This document shows, piece after piece, positions 30,461 to 40,775 of a stretch of DNA of 50,261 bases. The first letter of the stretch is position 1; each line of letters begins with the position of its first letter. Source of the DNA: Nemertoderma westbladi (taxonomy: Eukaryota > Xenacoelomorpha > Nemertodermatida > Nemertodermatidae). Under the pieces are notes generated by a model that was not told the origin of the DNA, did not search any database, and saw only the letters and a list, made by a program, of their open reading frames with translations. The stretch spans positions 1 through 50,261 of the forward strand of contig JAUCBJ010005430.1 in assembly GCA_032718475.1 (NCBI GenBank). Reading direction: 5' to 3'. The position numbers and the translations under genes were made by a program.

Positions 30461-30498
30461 TGTGTGTGTGTGTGTGTGTATTAGTGTGTGTGTGTGTC
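30461..30498. repeat. (TG)n microsatellite
   Basis: Two TG runs of about 8 units each, separated by TATTA; simple sequence at the edge of the dispersed repeat that follows. Confidence 0.9.
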
Positions 30499-30640
30499 CA
30501 GAGCGATATCTCAGTTATTTATTAATCAATCGAAACAAAATTTGGACAAAAATTTGATATAGGGATGGCGAAGGCTCATACAAAAAATTGGGTGTCGAGA
30601 TGGTATTTGTGCGATGTGAGCGCTATATTTGCGTGTTTTC
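30485..30640 (+). repeat. Dispersed repeat, copy 1
   Basis: Shared with 44100-44255: TCCAGAG...ATATCTC, AAATTTGGACAA, ATGGCGA..GCTCATACA and TTGGGTGTCGAGAT appear in the same order. Both copies start next to TG-rich DNA. Family unknown. Confidence 0.7.
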
Positions 30641-31466
30641 GCATGGTTTAGGAAAAAGCTATCTTGTCATAGGGAACGCAATGAATGATTCTGATATTTG
30701 GCATGGAGGTACCTGAATTATTTCTAAATCGATTAATGGAGGCCGATTTTTAAATTTGGACCTACATTATGACCTAATTGAAGATTTAATTAAGGTAATT
30801 AATTAGCATTAGCAATTACCAATACTACAGTACCGGTACTGCAGTCCTGTAGGCCCTAGACTGCAAGTACTGTCCGATTGTCAGCCTGTAGTAGGCATAC
30901 CGGACCGGTACTACCTGACCACTGTAGGCCTATCTGCCTACCTTCATACTGTCATAGGTCAGTACAGCAGTAGGTCCTAGCCTAGCCCTAGCAGTAGATA
31001 GCTATCTTGTACCGGTGTCCAGTATGCCGAAGAACTGTGTTTTGTTAATGGTTAGCAATCTTAGCACTATGCACTATGCAGTATGCTATGTCCCATTAGG
31101 GTTGACACCTGACCCACGCACTCATTGGGGTCCTGTCATACCAGAGCACATCACCAGCTGGTATGCCCATATGAGATACCGCATGTGGCAGCAAAATCTA
31201 CACCCCCGGAAACGACACCAACACCTCCTGCGTTAGGGAGCATGTTTGGAAGCGTGTCGAGGGGCGGAGCGTATACCAGGTGGAATGCAGAGAAAAGCTT
31301 ATCACAGGTGAGATCGATGATCTCGTTCCCCCTGCTTGGCAGGTAGAGGGGAACGGCGGGAGATTTTAAGTTTGACTCTTAGGGTAGCATACTGCATACT
31401 ACTAGCATACTGGCATAGCAGCAAACTGGCAGTACCAAGTACTGGTACTTCTGACTGGCAGACTGG
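30641..31466. other. Palindrome-rich spacer
   Basis: From ~30820 to 31020 and 31380-31450 the DNA is dense in TACCGGTA, GTAGGCCTA and CTGCAGTA-type palindromes. A 73-codon open stretch at 31015 is not recognised and is not called as a gene. Confidence 0.4.
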
Positions 31467-31470
31467 CATA

Positions 31471-32190
31471 GAGTCATTCCATTTATAATCAACCAGAAAA
31501 TTGTCAAAATGACACCAAGGTCTCCCGTTCAGACTCATATTTTGCATGCATATGAAACCAATATATAGAGAATACTATGCAAAATTTGGGCTCATTTGGT
31601 TCAGTGGTTCATGAGTTATTGCAATTTGAAAATTGTCTCTCTATGCGGCATGCGCACCGATTTGCGGCACCTCGACGTAGTATTTTTTTTGAAATTTTAG
31701 ATAATATTTGTGAAAAACTACCCAACAAAATGTTTATTGGGGTTTTCGATCATGTAGATCCCGAATTTCGGGTTAAAAAAAGAAAAGTCCAATGCCTTGT
31801 TTGGTTTTCAGGAAGATAAATTTCTTTTGCGATAGGGAATTTTCAGTCAAAAAATTCATGATGTTGGTCAACTTTATTTTATTTAGGACCAAGTTAGTTC
31901 AAAAGTACCATAAATGTGTAGTAGATAGCAGAAGGATTCATTTCCGCCCCGTTTTCCAAACTTGTGCTACATCAATTTGAAAATTTGAATATTCGCGACA
32001 TGTCGCGAAAGTTCGCGACATGTCACGAAAGTTCTCGAAAGTTCACGACATGTCACGAAACCTTGTGCTCTAAGCTAAAAAAGCTGAAGTGACACTACAT
32101 TTGGCAGATAGGCCAGGCCTACTTCATAACACTTTTGCATGTTTACATCACTTCTAGGTAAGTACTGCTCTACTATTGATTAGTTTTAAT
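31471..32190 (+). repeat. Left TIR
   Basis: Aligned inverted to 35446-36097. Shared blocks include GGCATGCGCACCGATTTGCG, AAAACTACCCAACAAAATG and CTAAGCTAAAAAAGCTGAAG. The left arm is slightly longer because of extra palindrome copies. Confidence 0.9.
31992..32059. repeat. Three TTCGCGACATGTCGCGAA-type palindromes, left arm
   Basis: Copies at 31992-32009, 32012-32029 and 32042-32059, the latter two with C-to-T or G-to-A changes. Related copies in the right arm lie at 35420-35437 and 35568-35592. They are candidate transposase-binding sites. Confidence 0.75.
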
Positions 32191-32408
32191 AATTTAATGT
32201 GATTAAAATAATATCATGTCGTAACTTTTTTTGATCACAAGAAAATGACAAATTCGAATCCGAAAAGATTTTTGAAAACTGATCACCCCTTCAAAAGTTA
32301 TACCACTTTTAGGTTTTTTAGATAAAATGTACTTGTAAACAAGGCAGTCACTGCTTAAACGTTGGCCCGAGTAGCTTGAAAGAGCAGCCTTGGAATTCCT
32401 TGCACCTT

Positions 32409-32469
32409 ATTGGCTGATCTTACTTTGGAGACATCTCATTGGCCAGAGTTGTTTCTGCTGGTTATAAAA
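32409..32469 (+). promoter_or_regulatory. Pol II core promoter of the transposase gene
   Basis: Two inverted CCAAT boxes (ATTGG at 32409-32413 and 32438-32442) precede TATAAAA at 32463-32469. The gene start is ~300 bp downstream with no intervening ATG-rich ORF. Spacing is typical for RNA polymerase II. Confidence 0.55.
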
Positions 32470-32764
32470 TCTAGTGCATAAGCTCATTCCACTTGCCTTT
32501 TTGAGCTTAATCAAAGCTGTCAAATCTCCTTTTGTGTATTGAATTGTTTTCTTATCTTTTTATATAATAATAAAGTGCGCAAATTTTAGCAAGTTTGTTT
32601 TATCCTATTTTTTATTTCCTTTATCATAGACTATCAACTAGCCAAAACAGTCCTTATTAGGACTACCAGTAAATTAGAACTATTTTTTTTGTGAATTTTA
32701 ACTGTATTTTGTTTTAATTAATTGTTATTTCTTTTAATTCACTGTTGATTGAGTTCTGTGAGTA

Positions 32765-35386
32765 ATGTCTGTATTAAATTGTTGCAATCTCGCAACATTA
32801 CTTAATGATGAAGGTGCCTGTCACAAGACAACATATAACAGGTCAAAAGCTCTTAAAAACGTGACAGAGTTGTCAGATCATAACCTGCAACTTCTAAAGT
32901 GGCGAACCGGGTTTAAAGATATACAGCTAGACTGCGATTTTAATATTTGCTTACATCATGAGTATATATATTTAGGTCCCATTTATGAAAGACAATTTAA
33001 GAAATGTTGCAACGTTTTTCAGAAGGAAAACCACGCACCTAAAGGTGATCGTGTTATTTCAATAGCAAATGCAATCCAATTGCAAAGTATGGGGTTCTCT
33101 GTAATTCCTGGATGGAAACTATGCCATCGCTGCTTAACTGAATTAAATAAACGTAACATTGAGACTGAACATGAACTGATCGAAAATGTAGAGCTTAGTG
33201 ATACTGATAGTGTTTCTGCACACTCTACAGATTCAGAGATAGGTGCAATTCAAAGAAGTGAAGCTAAAGAAATTGCTCGAAAGAATCTGGATACAATGTT
33301 GGTTGATAGTGGTTTGACACCTATTAAGCTCCATGGGAAACGAATCTTGCCCTATTCTAAATATAAATTTGAACGCACCGTCAAGTCTTTGAGGCATTCG
33401 TTTGGAGATGCCCTTGATATCCCAAGCACTAGTTTTAGTCAAGGTGCAGTCAGTTACAGTGTTTCAGATACAGAAGTAAAAAACCTTCAAAGGGATTCTA
33501 ATGATTTGAATACTTTAATGGGTGAAATAAAACTGAAAATTAATCAACCAGGTACTAAGTCTTCTGAAAAAATTAAGATGTAAACTTTGGTTCCTTCCTC
33601 CTGGTCTCAAACTCATACTGTTGATTTCTTCAATGTATCTGCTCATCAGGTTAAACAAGCTCGAAAGCTGCATGTTGAATCAGGCATACTTTCAGTCCCC
33701 CAATACAAACTTAGAAATGTAATATCACAAAATTCAAAAGATACAGTAATTGAATTTTATCAGGATGACAGGTTCTCTCGTATTTTACCAGGAGTAAAGG
33801 ATGTTGTTAGTATTAGAAGGGGTGAACAATATGAGCAGAAAAGACTCATTTTAAACACCCTCAAGGAGTTATTTGTTGAGTTTAAGAATCAAAACCCCCA
33901 CACCAAAGTTGGGTTTTCAAGTTTCTGCTCTCTGCGTCCTAAGTGGTGTGTACTGCCAGGTGCTTCAGGAACACATTCTGTGTGTGTGTGTACCTACCAC
34001 CAAAATGCCAAGCTTTTGGCATCAAAGACTAATCTCACATATAAGGAAATGATTGCAATGACTGTATGTGATACAAATAATAAAGAATGTATGCTTCAAA
34101 GATGTCAGGTTTGCCCTGGGATTGAACAACTTGTATCACATTTAAGAACTGAATTTAGTGACAACCTTGATGATCAGATAATTTTTCAACAATGGCAGAC
34201 AACTGATCGATCTACACTAATATCACAAGCCACAACAATTAATGAATACATTGATATCGTTTCACAGTCAATAAAGAAACTAACACCACATTCTTTCCTT
34301 GCAAAATCGCAATCACAATATCTTCGCAAATTAAAGAGCGAGATCAAACCCAGCTATGTAATAGCTATTGGGGATTTCTCAGAGAATTATACATTCGTCA
34401 TTCAGGACGAAATACAAAGCTACCACTGGTCGCAAATGTATTGCACCTTACATCCATTCGTGTTATACTTCTACAAAGAAGGTGCTGACAATCATTTAGG
34501 CTCTACTTCACTTTGCTACCTATCAGAAGATTCTGATCACGATACAAGTTTTGTTTACAAGATGCAGGAGCATCTTTGTTCATATATAAGGGAAGAATTT
34601 CCCCTTGTTAGCCACATACATTATTATTCTGATGGCTGTGGAGGCCAATACAAAAATTGCAAAAATTTTCTCAACCTAACTTTACATAAACATGACTTTA
34701 AGATAGCTGCATCTTGGAACTTTTTTGCAACCAGCCATGGCAAGTCTGCATGTGATGGAATTGGAGGTACTGTAAAGCGACTTGCTGCTTCGGAAAGTCT
34801 TCGTAGACCACTTTCCAATCAGATTCTTACAGTTGCTGCTCTTTTCAAATTTTGCACAGATTCAATTACTGGTATAAAGTTTTACACCATTTCGAAAGAA
34901 GAATTGAAGACTACACGAGAAAAATTGAAAGAGCGATATGAGTTGGCCACAACTGTACCAGGTACACTCAGTTTTCACCAGTTTGTTCCATTAGAGGATC
35001 AGCATCTAGCAATAGCTTATAAAAGATGCAGTGAAGATGAAAGTTTTACAAATTCCTATAATTTTTCTAAAAAATATTCATATAATATGAATTATCAAGC
35101 GAATGATTACGTGGCTGGTAAATATGACGATTTGTGGTGGGTGGGTCTTGTTAAAAATGTGAACGATGTTGAATTGGAAGCATCGGTAACATTCATGCAC
35201 CCAAGCGGACCTTCAAAGAGCTTCTTTTGGCCTCGTAGAATTGATGAGTGCCTTATTCCATTGAATGACATGATCTGCAGGATAGATGTTCCTTCGGCAT
35301 CTTCAATATCAGGGCGATCCTACTCTCTGTCAAAACAAGATGAAACTAATGTCATAGAAAGCTTTCAAAAGATGTTAAGAAAATAG
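32765..35386 (+). pseudogene. Transposase (872 residues) with a single in-frame TAA
   Basis: One frame runs from ATG 32765 to the stop at 35386, broken only by TAA at 33581-33583. The first part (272 residues) has Cys/His clusters (CCNVFQKENH, PGWKLCHRCL) suggesting a zinc-binding DNA-recognition domain, then an acidic linker. After the stop comes a DNA-binding helical segment (SQTHTVDFFNVSAHQVKQ), CVC and CQVCPG cysteines, and a catalytic core. Acidic candidates are IGDFSENYTF, HYYSDGCGGQYKN and ACDGIGGTVKR. A C-terminal domain with NDYVAGKYDDLWWVGLV follows. The same protein family is found in many invertebrate genomes. Only one base change would separate this from a full ORF, so the insertion is fairly young. 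Confidence 0.8.
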
Positions 35387-35445
35387 GAAAGAAAATTACA
35401 TGGACGGTGAATTTTAGTCTTCATGACATGTCACGAATATACAAA

Positions 35446-36097
35446 TTTTAAAACTTCTCAATAGTAGAGCAGTACTTAGCTAGAAGTGATGTAAACATGC
35501 AAAACTGTTATGAAGTAGACCTATCAGCCAAATGTCACTTCAGCTTTTTTAGCTTAGAGCATGAGCTTTCGCGACATGTCGCGATGTCGCGAATATTCAA
35601 ATTGATGTAGCACAAGTTTGGAAAACGGGGCGGGGATGAATCCTTTTGCTATCTATTACACATTGATGGTATTTTTAAACTAACTTGGTCCCAAAGAAAA
35701 TAAAGTTAACCAACATCATGAATTTTTTGACTGAAAATACCCTATAGCGAATGAAATTTATCTTGCTGAAAACCAAACAAGGCATTGGAATTTACTATTT
35801 TTAACCCAAAATTCGGGATCTACATGGTCGAAAACCCCCCATAAACATTTTGTTGGGTAGTTTTTCACAAATGTTATCTAAAATTAAAAAAAAAGTACTA
35901 TGTCGAGGAGCCGCAAATCGGTGCGCATGCCGCATAGAGAGCCAATTTTCAAATTGCAATAACTCATGAACCACTGAACTTCATGAGCTCAAATTTTGCA
36001 TGGTACCATCGTTTACCAATCCCTTCGATCCCTCAAAAAATTGAATCAATCTGAGGACATGGGTTCACCACCTGGTTGATTATAAATGGAATGACTC
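35446..36097 (-). repeat. Right TIR
   Basis: Inverted partner of 31471-32190, ending GGAATGACTC, then CATA. Confidence 0.9.
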
Positions 36098-36101
36098 CAT
36101 A

Positions 36102-36985
36102 GCATTTCAGTTTATTATTATCCATCAGGTAGGCTATGCCTGGCTTAAATATAATATTTCGCCATGTTCGCAGGTGACTTCGCACTGACTACCGGTAGGC
36201 CTATGCAGCTATGCTATGAGATTAACCTTCCAGTCGTTCAGATGCATATGGTACCGGTACCGAAACGGGTTACGGTTTAATCCTGCATTTGTCAATTACA
36301 ACAATACCGGTACGACTTTGAGTACCGCTGTACTGGTACGTGGTAGCCTACCGTTACCAGTTGACCAGTAGGTGTAGGCGGTAGACCTACGGTGCGATGG
36401 TAGCCAGCCGGTAGGTGGTAGGCTTACCGTACCGGTATAAATGTTGGCGGATGGCGGGATGACATCGTGTGGCGCGTAATTACTTACCGGTTGCCGGTAG
36501 ACGCCTACCCAACTCGTAACTGGTGGTCGTGGTCGTGGTGGGATGAGCATGAGGTCGCCTACGATGGGAACAAGTGAAAAGGAAACATAGGCCTACCCGA
36601 ACGAAAACGTACCAGTCAGCCACCAGCCGGTACCCGAATACTGGGTACGTTTCGACAATGATGTATCGGTTACGCGGTAGGCCTACCTACCGTACGTTTT
36701 GGTAGTAGTCTACAAAAATACATAGCAAAAATAAACTGTAACCTGTGCTATTGGCTCTCGTTTATTGTTTTGGTTAGATTAATTAGTCACTGTAACCTGC
36801 TCCTTTCCCTTTAAATCTGCGGAACTAACGATATTGATTGGTTGTACGAACCCGCGCCGGCATAATAAATCTGAAACTGAACTGAGTTAAAAAATTTCCG
36901 CTCGCGTTTACAATTACTACTGGTACCCCATATGCCATACTGGTACCGGCTGACCGGTACTTTCATTTATATAGGCTTATTGCAC
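36102..36985. other. ACCGGT/AGGCCT palindrome-rich spacer
   Basis: At least a dozen ACCGGT cores and several TAGGCCTA occur, most densely at 36180-36700. No ORF with coding character is seen. Confidence 0.5.
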
Positions 36986-36986
36986 T

Positions 36987-37891
36987 CAGGGATGTTAAAA
37001 GAACAATTTTTTAAAAACTGAATTGTTCTTTTATTTAAAAGACCATAAAAGAACATAAAAGAACATTTTTCTGTATTTAGTAGTTTCAAGTGTTATCTAG
37101 ATATCATTAAGGTGTCACATAAGAGGTCATGAGTTCATGAGTTTCTATATAATAGATAATGATAGATAATAGATAATGAGCTCATGAGTTTCTCACTCCC
37201 ATCCAACCCTTGTCTAATGGAAGAAAATAAGCCCACGTAGAGTATGGGGCGATGGGACGTTCCTCACTCCCATCCAACCCTTGTCTAATGGAACAAAATA
37301 AGCCCACGTAGAATATGGGGCATTCCTCACTCCCATCCAAATCCAACCCTTGTCTAATGGAACAAAATAAGCCCACGTAGAGTATGGGGCGTTGAAAACG
37401 GTGTTCAGAATCGGCAGTACTGCAGTACCGGTACCGGTACTCGTAAATACATAAAAAAAATACATAAACTAGGCCTATGAAAATTACACTGCTGCTAGGT
37501 GGTAAGTGTTTTATGGGGACCATTGGCAAGCTAGCTGTCACTGACTGACTGACTGGAATAAATTAGCTTTACAGGTACAGGTACCTAAATTTCTTTTAAA
37601 ATGTAGAGATGACTTTCTGAATTTTATCTCTCAACTGCAGACTGCCCTGACTGCTGGACTGTCAGAATGTATGCTGGCTGGCTGGTATGGTTATCTGCCT
37701 GCTTCTGGTTTTACTGGATGGTATTGATGTTTCTCTGAAACTCGTTCATGCCAGGTAAAAATTTCTCACGAATTTTCCAGATTCTTAGTAATTCCATAAT
37801 AAAAGAACAATTCGCTAAAAATATCGAAAAAGTCTTTTATTATAAAAGACCATAAAAGAAAAAGTGAATAAAAGAACACTTAACATCCCTG
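36987..37891. mobile_element. hAT-like non-autonomous element (~0.9 kb)
   Basis: The ends are CAGGGATGTTAA at 36987 and TTAACATCCCTG ending at 37891. Subterminal blocks on both sides contain AAAAGAACAATT and AAAAGACCATAAAAGAA. TTGCACT occurs beside both ends (ending 36986; 37895-37901), but offset by ~3 bases on the right. So an 8-bp TSD is likely but altered. There is no transposase. Confidence 0.65.
37194..37395. repeat. Three tandem ~65-bp units inside the hAT-like element
   Basis: The unit contains CCAACCCTTGTCTAATGGAA and AAATAAGCCCACGTAGA, with small length differences between copies. Minus-strand ORFs across it are repeat artefacts. Confidence 0.85.
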
Positions 37892-37901
37892 AATTTGCAC
37901 T

Positions 37902-38327
37902 ATCTGACTAGGCCTATGTGTATTGTGTAGTGCAGTAGGCCTACCGGTAGTGTTGATCCATTACAGCATTATAGACTACGATCAGTTCAGTGTGCGTTCC
38001 TGTGGATAGCATGCCTGAATTTCAGTAGACCTCAAATAAAATTTTTTAAAACTGAAACTATTATTGTACTGGTATTGTAATATATTCATAAATATTCTTA
38101 AAACCTGAACTGCTGAACTGTTGAAAGCGGCACCTAAATTTACATTGGTCCTGGGCCCCACCAGCCTTGTGTCTGCAGTGCAGTGCAGTTGGCAGGTTGG
38201 CAGTGCAGTGCAGGGTGTGCACAGTTAAAGTTAATAAACAAATTTAAAAATATTCCGGTATCTTCCACATACATTGTGGAAAATACGCCAAGCCAGCGTA
38301 TTTTCACTGACACTGTCAGTAGAGTTC
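37902..38327. other. Spacer
   Basis: Contains CAGTGCAGT-type simple sequence near 38180-38215. No gene recognised. Confidence 0.4.
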
Positions 38328-38398
38328 CCTATCCCGATCGGGATATATGAATGAATATATCCCGATCGGGATATTTACATATCCCGATCGGGATATAT
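38328..38398. repeat. Three ATATCCCGATCGGGATAT palindromes
   Basis: Copies at 38330-38345, 38357-38374 and 38379-38396. The style matches the subterminal palindrome arrays of the two larger DNA transposons here, but with a different core, so it may be the remains of another element's end. Confidence 0.8.
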
Positions 38399-38419
38399 CC
38401 TATTCAACCTTTTCCAATA

Positions 38420-38855
38420 TTCGCACTAAATAATATAACTCCACCTACTGGCTCCAGAAGTCGAGGAAATCCTGCCAAGTACCTAACTGATCTAGACTTT
38501 GCTGATGACTTAGGAGTACTCTCAGAATCATTAGAGGGAGCCCAACGGCTCCTCAGCTCATTAGAACATGCTGCTTCTAGTGTTGGTCTTTTTAGTAACT
38601 CCAGAAAGACCAAAAGTTTTTTTTCTCCGCTTTGCAGGACATTGCTTTCGCCATGAGGACCAGCCAGTGCATAATCTTGTACTTTGGCAGCCTCATGGAG
38701 TGAATAAGCATGGTGGACTGGACAGCCCATGACTTTTTTGAGACGCTTCTTAAAGGACACTGGACTTGAAGATGCGGATGATCTAGCAAATGTCATGGGT
38801 GATAGGGAGTTGTGGCGGTGCAATTTTGTCGATAACCCGACACAGCATTCTTAAA
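38420..38855 (+). pseudogene. RTE-type LINE 3' fragment 2, internally deleted
   Basis: The frame reads LTDLDFADDLGVLSESLEGA, which holds the FADD box of palm motif C. It then jumps from SRKTKS directly to PLCRTLLSP, skipping ~450 bp that are present at 39200-39650. The tail after the jump matches fragment 3. No functional product is expected. Confidence 0.75.
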
Positions 38856-38954
38856 AATGCAGCTGCAATGCAGCAAGTCAATCATAGTAGTAGTAGTGAC
38901 ATTAGTTGACTTTAATGATGTAATATAAGGGTTTTTTCAGAAATGGAAAAAATG

Positions 38955-39050
38955 AGGAAACACATCACTGGGGGTTGAACCAGCGCTATACGTACGTTTC
39001 GGCCTTTCAGGCCTCATCAGTACCGCTAACCAGTTCAGCCACCCTCTGGC
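38955..39050 (-). ncRNA. tRNA-like SINE containing a hammerhead ribozyme
   Basis: Read on the minus strand. A box A TGGCTGAACTGG (39042-39031) and a box B GGTTCAACCCC (~38981-38971) frame a hammerhead core. The core is CTGATGA (39020-39014), stem II GGCC-TGAAA-GGCC (39013-39001), GAAAC (39000-38996), a short stem III closed by AC/GT, and the cleavage triplet GTA ending at 38989. Stem I forms between GGTTAGCGGTA before CTGATGA and TAGCGCTGG after the cut, with one G-G mismatch. All invariant core bases are present. It lies between two RTE LINE fragments. Self-cleavage is inferred, not shown. Confidence 0.75.
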
Positions 39051-39873
39051 TCCAGACGTCGAGGAAATCCTGCCAAGTACCTAACTGATCTAGACTTTGC
39101 TGATGACTTAGGAGTATTCTCAGAATCACTAGAGGGAGCCCAACGGCTCCTCAGCTCATTAGAACATGCTGCTTCTAGTGTTGGTCTTTTTATTAACTCC
39201 AGAAAGACCAAAATTCTGACAGTTAACTTTGAAAGTCCTCAGCAAGTCTCTGATCGTATGAGCATAAGCTCAAAGGATGGTATGCTTGAGCATGTGGACG
39301 ACTTCTGTTACCTGGGATCATGGATCCGGAAGTCAGGTGAGGACCTTCGAATACGTAAGGGAAAGGCATGGGCAGCCTTGAATAGGCTTTCCAGGATTTG
39401 GAAGTCACCGAAAATTAATCGGAAACTTAAGGTCCGATTATTTAGAGCAGCAGTAGTTCCAGTACTCAACGGGAGTCCATGCTGGGCTCTAACTGCTGAG
39501 GACACCAAATCTCTGGATGGCACATTCACAAGAATGCTACGCTGGGTTCATTGTGTCAAGTACAATGCACACATCTCCAACCAGACACTATATAACATTG
39601 GAGGTGTCTCATTGGTTCCCCCCAAGCTTGACACTAGAACAAAATCGCCTCCGCTTTGCAGGACATTGCTTTCGCCGTGAGGACCAGCCAGTGCATAATC
39701 TTGTACTTTGGCAGCCTCATGGAGTGAATAAGCATGGTGGACAGCCCATGACTTTCTTGAGACGCATCTTAAAGGGCACTGGCCTTAAAGATGCGGATGA
39801 TCTAGCAAATGTCATGGGTGATAGGGAGTTGTGGCGGTGCAATTTTGTTGACAAGCCGGCACAGCATTCTTAA
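39048..39873 (+). pseudogene. RTE-type LINE 3' fragment 3
   Basis: The frame starts with the FADD region (LTDLDFADDLGVFSESLEGA). Then come VDDFCYLGSWIRKSGEDLRI, RKLKVRLFRAAVVPVLNGSP, FTRMLRWVHCVKYN and, after a frame change near 39650, NRLRFAGHCFRREDQPVHNL up to a stop near 39873. This is the thumb-to-C-terminus of an RTE-like reverse transcriptase. The 5' part (endonuclease, fingers) is missing. Confidence 0.8.
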
Positions 39874-40155
39874 AAATGCAGCTGCAATGCAACATGCTGA
39901 TCCTAGTAGTAGAACCTAACCAAAACAATAAACGATTTAGTATCCCCACATGTTATAAGACTGAAAAATCCCCTAAAAAGCACTTAATAAGAATATATTA
40001 AAAAATATATAAATTCTTCATATACAGTATAAAATTCCAATGTAATTTCGACCGAAAAGTGAAAACCTGGTATTCTTCACATGGGCAAAATCAGCGGACG
40101 TAATGAGTGACTTCAACGGATAAGAAAATTTATTCTTGTATTCCAGCCCTACGTC

Positions 40156-40322
40156 TGTGTCTTTTTACGAGTTGTAGTTGTATCTTACAGCGCAATCCAA
40201 AATTGCGCTGGTGAAGGACAGATGGGTTTCTCAGGTTTCTTTGGCGTTGCTCTAGTGCTAATAAGCATAGCAGGAACTTGGTTTGAAAAGAGTTGGTTCG
40301 AGGTTCGACAGATTCTGGCCAC
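40156..40322 (+). CDS. Possible exon of a membrane protein
   Basis: A splice-acceptor-like TTTATTCTTGTATTCCAG precedes an open segment with VVVSYSAIQNCAGEGQMGF and a transmembrane stretch GFFGVALVLISIAGTWFEK. Composition suggests a tetraspan or MARVEL-like protein. The donor is unclear, the frame stays open to a stop at ~40364, and no partner exon was found. Weak call. Confidence 0.25.
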
Positions 40323-40410
40323 CATGTATGCTTTTACCCTCGACCTAAGAATGCCTAAGAATACCTAAGAAAAAAAAGCACAATACCCACCATAATACTG
40401 TAGGTCCCAC

Positions 40411-40575
40411 GTAGTGGTTGCATTGAATTCACATCTCACGGAGGTCGTGGGTTTAATCCCAGCATGGGCCACGGCAGTTTTCCTTTTCGGCACGAATGCT
40501 TTGAAGGGACTAGCCAGGGCGCATCTCTGCCTTGCGTCGTTAAGTCGTAGCTAAATGAATACTGAGTTACCACCA
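40411..40575 (+). repeat. tRNA-derived SINE, copy 1
   Basis: GTAGTGGTTGCATTGAATTC, then a box B-like GGGTTTAATCCC and a tail with GGGACTAGCCAGGGCGCATC. It is repeated 204 bp downstream. Confidence 0.65.
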
Positions 40576-40614
40576 TGATGTATGGTTGCATAGTCCCACT
40601 CCACTATGGTGTAG

Positions 40615-40775
40615 TTAGTGGTTGCATTGAATTCACATCTCACGGAGGTCATAGGTTCAATCGCCACATGGACCAAGGCAGTTTTCGTTTTGGCACAAAT
40701 GCTTTGATGTGAAGGGACTAGCCAGGGCGCATCTCTGTCTTGCATCCCTTTGTGGTAGCTAAATGACTACTTGAG
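40615..40775 (+). repeat. tRNA-derived SINE, copy 2 (direct repeat)
   Basis: Same order of blocks as copy 1, with box B GGTTCAATCGCC and the same GGGACTAGCCAGGGCGCATC tail. Tandem or nested insertion of one family. Confidence 0.65.

Larger units (their letters stand above)
31471..36097. mobile_element. 4.6-kb DNA transposon with long TIRs (probably Sola-like)
   Basis: The ends are inverted: GAGTCATTCCATTTATAATC at 31471, and its complement ending at 36097. A 4-bp duplication CATA lies on both sides (31467-31470, 36098-36101). TIRs extend ~650-720 bp, diverged, with inner palindrome clusters. One gene fills the interior (32765-35386). A 4-bp TSD and a DDE protein with IGDFSENY and YYSDGCGGQYKN motifs suggest the Sola superfamily (perhaps Sola2); this naming is from memory and moderate. 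Confidence 0.85.

Noticed and set aside
31015-31346. Plus-strand ORFs before the long-TIR element
   Set aside because: No recognised motif or flanking signals; left as spacer.
29528-31466. Third GPCR exon after the DR codon
   Set aside because: No acceptor followed by a plausible TM3-TM4 frame was found.
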